Of a stretch of DNA of 5,378 nt, positions 1-5,378 are shown in pieces (positions within the stretch are counted from its first letter, which is position 1; each line of letters begins with the position of its first letter). The notes below the pieces were generated by a model that worked only from the letters and a program-made list of their open reading frames with translations, was not told where the DNA came from and did not search any database. The translations under genes were made by a program, and so were the position numbers. Location: positions 24,594 through 29,971 of the forward strand of contig MIAC01000011.1 of NCBI GenBank assembly GCA_001830475.1. Direction: 5' to 3'. Source of the stretch: Rhodospirillales bacterium RIFCSPLOWO2_12_FULL_67_15. Lineage in GTDB: Bacteria; Pseudomonadota; Alphaproteobacteria; Rhodospirillales; 2-12-FULL-67-15.

Positions 1-2249
1 TTTCTGGCGTCGCGGCCGACGGAACGCGGGTTCTCTTCCAGCCCATCCGCGACATCCGCGACTTGAGGGAATCTCTCGACGACCGGATGATGGCCGGCTT
101 CGGCGGCGTCGCCGAGTACGGCATCACCGTCCGCTGGGACAAGAACTTTCTCAAGATCGTGCGCCTGCTTCTGGAGCGCCGCGCCGACTTCGCCCTCTTC
201 GGCGGCGTGCGTTTCGGCGGAACCTTGACGCTGGAGCAGGCGTGGGCGATGGGTTTCGACCACGTCGCGCTCGCCGCCGGCGCGGGCCGGCCGACGGTGA
301 TCGAGATGCCCAACGGGCTCGCGCGCGGGGTGCGCGTCGCTTCCGATTTCCTGATGGCGTTGCAGCTCACCGGCGCGGCGCGCTTGAGCTCGCTCGCCAA
401 CATGCAACTTCGGCTCCCGGTGGTGGTCGTCGGCGGCGGGCTCACCGCCATCGACACCGCGACCGAGGCGCTCGCCTATTATCCCCGCCAAGTGGAGAAG
501 TTCCTCGCCCGCTGCGAGGCGCTCGCCATCGAAAAGGGCAGCGAAGCTACGGCCTGCGCCGATTGGGATGAGGAGGAAAGGCTCATCGCCGACGAGTTCT
601 TCGCCCATGCCCGCGCGATCCGCGCCGAGCGCGCCAAGGCGATAGCCGAGAACCGCCCGGCGCGGATCGCCGAGATGATCCGCGGCTGGGGCGGCGTCAC
701 CATCGCCTACCGCAAGGGCCTCGCCGACAGTCCCTCCTACACCCTCAACCACGAGGAGGTCGAAAAGGCGCTCGAAGAAGGCATTACCTTCGCCGAGGCC
801 CTGGCCCCGGTCGCGGTCGAAGTGGACCGCTTCGGCCACGCCGCAAACATCGTCCTCCAACGCCAGAACAAGGACGCGGACGGCCGCTGGCAGGGCGACG
901 GGCGGATCACCCTGCCCGCGCGCGCGATTTTCGTCGCCGCCGGCACCCAGCCCAACATCACGCTCGCCCGCGAGGACCCCGCCCACTTCCCCCTCGACGG
1001 CAATCATTTCCAAGCCTGCGACGAGGACGGCCGCCCGGTGAAACCGGAGCGGGCCTTGAGCAAGCCCAATGAGTCGCGCGTTCTCCTGACCCGCGCGGAT
1101 GATGGCCGCTTCGTCAGCTTCTTCGGCGATTCGCATCCGAGTTATTTCGGCAACGTGGTCAAGGCGATGGGCAGCGCCAAGCAGGGCTATCCGGTGGTTT
1201 CGCGCGTGCTCGCCCGCCGCCCTCCGGCGAGCGCGGCGGAGCCCGCGCGCTTCTTCGCCGACCTCGACCGCGATCTCCGCCCGGTGGTGGTCAAGACCGA
1301 GCGCCTGACTCCGGACATTATCGAGCTCGTGCTCAGGGCTCCGGCCGCGGCGCGGGCTTTCCATCCCGGGCAGTTCTACCGCCTGCAGAACTTCGAGGCC
1401 CGCGCGCCCGTGGTCGAGGGCACCCACCTTTTGATGGAAGGGATCGCGCTGACCGGCGCCTGGGTGGACAAGGCGAACGGACTAATTTCGATCATCGTGC
1501 TCGACATGGAAGGCTCCAGCTCGCTCTGCCGGCTGCTCCGGCCCGGCGATCCGGTGGTGCTGATGGGCCCAACCGGCACGCCGACCGAAATTCCCTCGGG
1601 CGAGACGGTGCTGCTCGCCGGCGGCGGGCTCGGCAACGCGGTGCTGTTCTCGATCGGCCAGGCGCTGCGCGCCGCCGGCAGCAAGGTTCTCTACTTCGCC
1701 GGCTATTGGAAGGCGAAGGATCGCTACAAGATCGCCGAGATCGAGCGCGCCGCCGACGCCATCGTCTGGTGCTGCGAAGAAAAGCCCGGCTTCGCCCCGA
1801 CGCGGCCGCAAGACCGCGCCTTCGTCGGCAACATCGTCGAGGCCATGCGCGCCTACGCCGATGGACGACTCGGGAACCAGCCGATCGCGATCGAGGACGT
1901 GGACCGGATCATTACCATCGGCTCGGACCGGATGATGGCGGCGGTGGCGGCGGCCCGTCACGGCGTGCTCAAGCCGTACCTCAAGTCGCCGCATTTCGCC
2001 ATCGGCTCGATCAACTCGCCGATGCAATGCATGATGAAGGAAATCTGCGCCCAGTGCCTGCAACCGACGATCGATCCCAAGACCGGCGCGCGCTCCTACG
2101 TCTTTTCCTGCTTCAACCAGGACCAGCCGCTCGATTGCGTGGACTGGCAGGGGCTGCACGCCCGCTTGCGCCAGAACAGCGTGCAGGAAAAGCTTTCCGC
2201 GCACTGGATCGCCCGCTGCCTGAATAAATATACCGGACCGGGGATCTGA
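1..2249 (+). CDS. FAD/NAD(P)H-dependent oxidoreductase, GltD/NfnB-like module fused to a PyrK/NfnA-like [2Fe-2S] reductase module (5' partial)
   Basis: The frame is open to the left edge (first whole codon at nt 3), so the gene starts upstream and the TTG at 63 is not a credible start. Residue n here begins at nt 3n. Residues 1-410 resemble the GltD/NfnB flavoprotein core: GGVAEYGI (about nt 117-140) matches the GltD 'GGxLxxGIP' segment, GGGLTAID (144-151) is the NAD(P)H Rossmann motif, VAAGTQP (311-317) is the second conserved strand, and GD (375-376) followed by GNVVKAMGSAKQGY is the C-terminal FAD motif. The N-terminal FAD dinucleotide motif and any Fe-S domain lie outside the window. Residues about 425-748 form a ferredoxin-reductase-like module: HPGQFYR (454-460) for flavin, GGGLGNA (540-546) for NAD(P), then cysteines 676, 682, 685, 703 and 712, placed like the [2Fe-2S] site of PyrK/NfnA. 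An extra helical stretch of about 65 residues separates motifs at 151 and 232. By family, it should pass electrons between pyridine nucleotides and a ferredoxin-like or other partner in the cytoplasm; substrate and partner are unknown. Glutamate synthase small subunit or sulfide-dehydrogenase-like labels are possible, but no glutamate synthase large-subunit gene is visible here. Confidence 0.88.
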   Translation, partial: SGVAADGTRVLFQPIRDIRDLRESLDDRMMAGFGGVAEYGITVRWDKNFLKIVRLLLERRADFALFGGVRFGGTLTLEQAWAMGFDHVALAAGAGRPTVIEMPNGLARGVRVASDFLMALQLTGAARLSSLANMQLRLPVVVVGGGLTAIDTATEALAYYPRQVEKFLARCEALAIEKGSEATACADWDEEERLIADEFFAHARAIRAERAKAIAENRPARIAEMIRGWGGVTIAYRKGLADSPSYTLNHEEVEKALEEGITFAEALAPVAVEVDRFGHAANIVLQRQNKDADGRWQGDGRITLPARAIFVAAGTQPNITLAREDPAHFPLDGNHFQACDEDGRPVKPERALSKPNESRVLLTRADDGRFVSFFGDSHPSYFGNVVKAMGSAKQGYPVVSRVLARRPPASAAEPARFFADLDRDLRPVVVKTERLTPDIIELVLRAPAAARAFHPGQFYRLQNFEARAPVVEGTHLLMEGIALTGAWVDKANGLISIIVLDMEGSSSLCRLLRPGDPVVLMGPTGTPTEIPSGETVLLAGGGLGNAVLFSIGQALRAAGSKVLYFAGYWKAKDRYKIAEIERAADAIVWCCEEKPGFAPTRPQDRAFVGNIVEAMRAYADGRLGNQPIAIEDVDRIITIGSDRMMAAVAAARHGVLKPYLKSPHFAIGSINSPMQCMMKEICAQCLQPTIDPKTGARSYVFSCFNQDQPLDCVDWQGLHARLRQNSVQEKLSAHWIARCLNKYTGPGI

Positions 2250-2254
2250 CCCGC

Positions 2255-3685
2255 ATGATTTCCCGCCGGAGTTTTCTCGGCGCCGCCGCGATGCTCGCGG
2301 GCGCGACGTTCTTGCCCGCCATTGCCCGCGCGCGCTCGATCAAGACTTACCGCCTGGACGCGGCGCCGGCGCGCGCAAATCTCGTCGGCGGCGGACAACC
2401 GGAAACGGAGGTTTGGGCCTACAACGGGACCGTGCCGGGACCCGCCTTGCGATTCCGGCGCGGCGAGCGGGCACGGATCGAGGTTCGGAACGCGCTCGCG
2501 CAAGAAACCACCGTCCACTGGCACGGGCTCCGCGTGCCGAACGCCATGGACGGCGTTCCTCACGTCACCCAGCCGCCGATCGCACCGGGAAGCACGTTCG
2601 TCTACGAGTTCGATCTCCTCGACGCCGGGACTTTCTGGTATCACCCGCACGCCATGAGCGTCGAGCAGATCGAACGCGGTTTGGCCGGCGCCTTCGTCGT
2701 CGAGGAGGAAAACCCGCCCGCGGTGGACCGTGACCTGCTCTGGGTGCTGGACGACTGGCGGCTCGCCCGCGATGCGCAAATCAGCGGCGATTTCGTCAAT
2801 TTCATGGACGCGAGCCACGCCGGCCGCATCGGCAACACGGTCACCCTCAACGGCCGGATTCCCGAAGCCTTCGCGGTCAAGGCGAACGAGCGCTTGCGGC
2901 TTCGTCTCGTCAACGTCGCCAACGCGCGCCTGTTCGCGCTCAAGTTCCGCGGGCTCGCGCCCTCGGTGATCGCGCTCGACGGCCACCCGGTAGAGCCGCA
3001 CGCACCCGATCGGGGCCGCGTCGTTCTCGGCCCCGGAATGCGCGCGGACGTGATCCTGGATGTGAGCGAAATTGCGGGTGGACGCGCGCCGGTGGTGGAT
3101 TCTTATTATGCGCAGCGGACCTATACCTTGGTCGATCTGGTCGTGGAGGGTTCGGTCCGGCCCGCGCCCCTGAAGGAAAGAATCCGTCTATCCGACAATC
3201 CCCTTCCAACCCTCGATCTCAAGAACGCGGTCCGGCATGCGATCGAGTTCGGGGGCGGCATGATGGACCCGAAGCTCATGCGCGCGCGCCGGCCCGATGG
3301 CGGCATGGATCCCGAAGCGATGCGCGCGGTGCGCGAGCGCATGGCCGCGGGCCGCATCTGGACCGTCAACGGCCGCGCTATCATGGTCCTGGGCCACGGG
3401 CACGAGCCGCTGTTCGCGCTCCGCCCCGGGCAAACCTGCATCCTCGACCTCGCCAACGAAACCGCCTGGGCGCATCCCATCCATCTGCACGGCATGGTCT
3501 TTCGCGCCCTCGAACGCCAGGGGCGCGCGCCTACGCGGATCGAATGGCGCGACACGGAACTGCTCCATCCCGGCGAGCGCGCGAGTATCGCCTTCGTCGC
3601 CGCCGAACCCGGCGACTGGATGCTCCATTGCCATGTGCTCGAGCACCAGGAAACGGGGATGATGGGCATTATCCGGGTTGGATAA
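2255..3685 (+). CDS. Tat-exported three-domain multicopper oxidase (laccase/CueO-like)
   Basis: This 476-residue protein opens with a twin-arginine signal: SRRSFLG at residues 3-9, a hydrophobic run to about residue 23, and a likely cleavage near ARA (24-26). It should therefore fold and gain cofactors in the cytoplasm and act in the periplasm. ATG 2255 is chosen because the next in-frame ATG (residue 13) would lose the twin arginines. Three cupredoxin domains can be traced at roughly 30-150, 160-310 and 320-476. All copper ligands expected of the family are present: HWHG (H88, H90), HPH (H130, H132), HPIHLHG (H407, H410, H412) and HCHVLEHQETGM (H458, C459, H460, H464, M469). Type 1 copper would use H407, C459, H464 and M469, and the other eight histidines would hold the type 2/3 trinuclear centre. 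It should couple one-electron substrate oxidation to reduction of O2 to water. Intact ligands argue against a SufI-like copper-free role. Length is close to CueO (about 516). Cuprous oxidase, metal or phenol oxidase activity cannot be separated from sequence alone. It starts 5 bases after the preceding stop, so co-transcription and translational coupling are likely; no strong Shine-Dalgarno is seen beyond a GGGG about 10 bases upstream. Confidence 0.95.
   Translation: MISRRSFLGAAAMLAGATFLPAIARARSIKTYRLDAAPARANLVGGGQPETEVWAYNGTVPGPALRFRRGERARIEVRNALAQETTVHWHGLRVPNAMDGVPHVTQPPIAPGSTFVYEFDLLDAGTFWYHPHAMSVEQIERGLAGAFVVEEENPPAVDRDLLWVLDDWRLARDAQISGDFVNFMDASHAGRIGNTVTLNGRIPEAFAVKANERLRLRLVNVANARLFALKFRGLAPSVIALDGHPVEPHAPDRGRVVLGPGMRADVILDVSEIAGGRAPVVDSYYAQRTYTLVDLVVEGSVRPAPLKERIRLSDNPLPTLDLKNAVRHAIEFGGGMMDPKLMRARRPDGGMDPEAMRAVRERMAAGRIWTVNGRAIMVLGHGHEPLFALRPGQTCILDLANETAWAHPIHLHGMVFRALERQGRAPTRIEWRDTELLHPGERASIAFVAAEPGDWMLHCHVLEHQETGMMGIIRVG
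3263..3328 (+). repeat. Methionine-containing tandem motif (MDPxxMRA, two copies) inside the multicopper oxidase
   Basis: Residues 337-344 of the oxidase read MDPKLMRA and residues 351-358 read MDPEAMRA, so two eight-residue units begin 14 residues apart. Further methionines lie at 336 and 363. The segment is at the junction of the second and third cupredoxin domains. CueO-type oxidases carry methionine-rich segments near the type 1 copper that bind Cu(I), so a copper-contact role is a reasonable inference. The segment here is short and rich in arginine, and it lacks the histidines common in such inserts, so it may simply be a helical linker. Confidence 0.5.
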
Positions 3686-3831
3686 ACGGTTGGTCCGGCT
3701 CGCGTCCCCGTCGGCGACGGCGCAAGAAACCCTAGAATTCCGGCCGGTCTTGCCTCAGATTAGGAGCGAGTCGAGCCGGATCGACGATTTTCCCGCAAAA
3801 CCGGATAACGACGAGCCCAAGTCCGACGGCC
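3686..3831. other. Intergenic gap between the multicopper oxidase and antiporter genes
   Basis: This is the only non-coding stretch of any size in the window (146 bases). It holds a small inverted repeat, CCGTC-GGC-GACGG (3708-3720), without a following T run on either strand, so it is not a standard intrinsic terminator. A purine-rich AGGAG at 3762-3766 has no start codon at a useful distance. One weak promoter-like pair lies near the antiporter start. No small RNA, riboswitch or tRNA is evident by eye. Confidence 0.7.
3781..3809 (+). promoter_or_regulatory. Weak sigma-70-like promoter candidate for the antiporter gene
   Basis: TCGACG (3781-3786) matches four of six bases of TTGACA. It is followed after exactly 17 bases by GATAAC (3804-3809), which matches four of six bases of TATAAT. 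The spacer is unusually AT-rich for this sequence. Transcription would start near 3816, giving a very short leader before the ATG at 3832, which leaves little room for a ribosome binding site. Matches of this quality arise by chance, so this is only a candidate. Confidence 0.22.
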
Positions 3832-5378
3832 ATGCCGTATCACAGCCCCCTGATCGCCACCATCGTCGGAGGCCTCCTGCTCGCGTTCGTGCTCGGCGCG
3901 ATCGCGCAGCGGCTGCGCGTCTCTCCCTTGATCGGCTACCTGCTCGCGGGGGTCGTCGTGGGCCCGCACACTCCCGGCTTCGTCGCCGATCAAGCGCTGG
4001 CAAACGAGCTCGCGGAGATCGGCGTCATACTGCTGATGTTCGGCGTCGGTCTGCACTTTTCGCTGAAGGACCTCCTGTCGGTTTGGACCATTGCGATCCC
4101 GGGTGCGATCGCTCAGATCGCCATCGCGACCCCCCTTGGCGTCGGCGTGTCGTGGCTCCTGGGCTGGTCTCTTTCCGCCGGGCTTCTGTTTGGCCTCGCC
4201 CTATCGGTGGCGAGCACGGTGGTGCTGCTGCGCGCCCTGCAAGAGCGCCGTCTGATCCAAACGGAACGCGGACGGATCGCGGTCGGATGGTTGATCGTCC
4301 AGGATCTGACGATGATCCTCGCGCTGGTTCTGCTGCCCGCGTTGGCCGATCTCGCTGGCGGAACGCCCCGCCAAGGCGGCATGGAAACCGCAACACCGCT
4401 GTCTTCAGCCGATGTGCTGACCGCGCTTGTCGTTGCGGCTGGAAAGGTGATTGCATTCGTCATCGCGATGCTGATCGTGGGACGCCGGGTCATTCCGTGG
4501 ATTCTGCATTACATCGCGCATACCGGATCGAGAGAACTGTTCCGGCTGGCCGTGCTCGCGATCGCTCTCGGGGTCGCCTACGGCGGTGCCACGTTATTCG
4601 ACGTCTCGTTCGCGCTCGGCGCCTTCTTCGCCGGAATGATCCTGAGCGAGTCGGAGTTGAGCCAAAGAGCGGCCGAGGAGTCCCTGCCCCTGCGCGACGC
4701 TTTCGCCGTCCTTTTCTTCGTCTCGGTCGGGATGCTCTTCGATCCCACGATTCTCCTTCGCGATCCGTGGCCTCTTATCGCGACGCTCCTGATCATCGTG
4801 CTCGGCAAGTCGATTCCGGCCTTTCTCATCGTCCGCGCTTTTGGTCATCCGAACGGCACGTCGTTGATGATTTCGATGAGTCTTGCTCAAATCGGCGAGT
4901 TCTCGTTCATCCTGGCCGGTCTCGGGGTCAGCCTTCAACTGCTGCCCGACCAGGGACGCGTCCTCATCTTGGCCGCGGCGATTCTGTCGATTGTGCTCAA
5001 TCCGGCGCTCTTATACATGACCGAGCGTCTTCGGCCTCTGATCGACGGCCCGGTGCCGCAAACCGTCCCGGCCCAGAGCGTCCAACCCGTCACGGAGGAA
5101 CTGCTGGTCACGACCACACTCACGGATCACGCCGTGTTGGTCGGTTACGGGCGCGTCGGCAGCGTGATCGGCGACGATCTTCGGCGCCGAGGGCTTCCGT
5201 TCCTCGTCATCGAGGAAAGGCCGGAAATCATGAATCAGGCGCGAGATATCGGCGTCGAGTCTCTGTCCGGCAACGCGGCGGACGCCGCGTTGCTCAAGGC
5301 GGCGAACATTGCCGAGGCTCGATGGCTGTTCGTGGCCATCCCGGACGGCTTCGAGGCTGGCCAGGTCGTGGAACAGGG
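3832..5378 (+). CDS. ybaL: YbaL/RosB-type monovalent cation:proton antiporter, Kef/CPA2 family (3' partial)
   Basis: The frame runs open from ATG 3832 to the right edge, giving 515 whole codons; recalled E. coli YbaL is about 558 residues, so roughly 45 are missing. The start is supported because MPYHSPLIATIVGG aligns with the YbaL N-terminus; it is the first ATG after the in-frame stop at 3733. Residues 5-400 form the Na+/H+-exchanger membrane domain with about 12 hydrophobic helices. They include GVILLMFGVGLHFSLKDL, ASTVVLLRALQER, GWLIVQD with the conserved transport-site aspartate D158, GSRELF (232-237), FDVSFALGAFFAG (256-268) and LRDAFAVLFFVSVGMLF. After a variable cytoplasmic linker (about 400-430), the RCK/TrkA-N domain starts with GYGRVG (438-443), the dinucleotide-binding GxGxxG, and a typical acidic residue at the end of the second strand (E461). 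By family it exchanges K+ or another monovalent cation for H+ across the inner membrane, gated by nucleotide binding to the RCK domain. It lies 146 bases after the oxidase gene and probably has its own promoter. The symbol rests on family likeness and does not establish orthology. Confidence 0.93.
   Translation, partial: MPYHSPLIATIVGGLLLAFVLGAIAQRLRVSPLIGYLLAGVVVGPHTPGFVADQALANELAEIGVILLMFGVGLHFSLKDLLSVWTIAIPGAIAQIAIATPLGVGVSWLLGWSLSAGLLFGLALSVASTVVLLRALQERRLIQTERGRIAVGWLIVQDLTMILALVLLPALADLAGGTPRQGGMETATPLSSADVLTALVVAAGKVIAFVIAMLIVGRRVIPWILHYIAHTGSRELFRLAVLAIALGVAYGGATLFDVSFALGAFFAGMILSESELSQRAAEESLPLRDAFAVLFFVSVGMLFDPTILLRDPWPLIATLLIIVLGKSIPAFLIVRAFGHPNGTSLMISMSLAQIGEFSFILAGLGVSLQLLPDQGRVLILAAAILSIVLNPALLYMTERLRPLIDGPVPQTVPAQSVQPVTEELLVTTTLTDHAVLVGYGRVGSVIGDDLRRRGLPFLVIEERPEIMNQARDIGVESLSGNAADAALLKAANIAEARWLFVAIPDGFEAGQVVEQ

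Noticed and set aside
63..65. TTG at 63 as the start of the flavoprotein gene
   Set aside because: The same frame is open back to the left edge, and the protein would lack the FAD-binding dinucleotide motif that the family needs; the gene clearly continues upstream.
2223..2234. AT-rich patch at the end of the flavoprotein gene as a -10 element for the oxidase
   Set aside because: It resembles a -10 box, but no reasonable -35 element lies 16-18 bases upstream and the sequence is coding.
1482..3001. Long open frames on the minus strand (for example 2204-1482 and 3001-2096)
   Set aside because: They lie opposite well-supported genes and their translations show no recognisable domain or motif. 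Long antisense frames are expected in GC-rich coding DNA.
3121..3669. Minus-strand frames opposite the end of the multicopper oxidase
   Set aside because: The plus strand carries the invariant copper-ligand motifs here; the antisense products have no recognisable features.
3708..3720. Hairpin CCGTC-GGC-GACGG as an intrinsic terminator
   Set aside because: The stem is only five base pairs and there is no T run after it on either strand.
3762..3766. AGGAG as a Shine-Dalgarno for an earlier antiporter start or a small gene
   Set aside because: No ATG, GTG or TTG follows at a suitable distance, and the antiporter ATG at 3832 is about 65 bases away.
3755..5123. Several minus-strand open frames across the last third of the window
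   Set aside because: The plus-strand frame is open from 3832 to the edge and matches the YbaL/Kef family along its whole length, so these are shadows.

Overview
The window comes from a GC-rich bacterium, most likely a proteobacterium. An alphaproteobacterial origin is a low-confidence guess from GC-rich codon use and gene content; there is no rRNA or other phylogenetic marker. Three genes, all on the + strand, fill almost the whole window. I see no tRNA, rRNA, CRISPR array, insertion sequence or phage gene.

Region 1 (1-2249) is the 3' part of a large flavoprotein gene that begins before the window. The visible 748 residues hold most of a GltD/NfnB-type FAD- and NAD(P)H-binding oxidoreductase module. 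It is followed in the same chain by a PyrK/NfnA-type ferredoxin reductase module that ends in a cysteine cluster suited to [2Fe-2S]. It is therefore a one-chain, NfnAB-like electron-transfer enzyme whose physiological partners cannot be read from this window.

Region 2 (2255-3685) starts 5 bases after the stop of the flavoprotein gene and is probably in the same operon. It encodes a Tat-exported, three-cupredoxin-domain multicopper oxidase (laccase/CueO-like). All type 1, 2 and 3 copper ligands are present, and a short methionine-containing tandem motif lies just before the last domain.

Region 3 is a 146-base gap (3686-3831) with no convincing terminator and one weak possible promoter. It is followed by a YbaL/RosB-type monovalent cation:proton antiporter of the CPA2 (Kef) family (3832 to the right edge). 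That gene is cut off inside its C-terminal RCK (TrkA-N) domain, probably a few dozen residues before its end. Its codon use is slightly less GC-extreme in places than that of the first two genes.

Functionally, the first two genes pair a cytoplasmic NAD(P)H/flavin/Fe-S enzyme with a periplasmic copper oxidase. Both are redox proteins, but they sit in different compartments, so the link may be shared regulation (for example metal or oxidative stress) rather than direct electron transfer. The antiporter is probably a separate transcription unit concerned with K+/H+ balance. I found no clear evidence of a wholly new system. The least ordinary items are the fused flavoprotein, with its long helical insertion and non-standard cysteine spacing, and its tight coupling to the copper oxidase.
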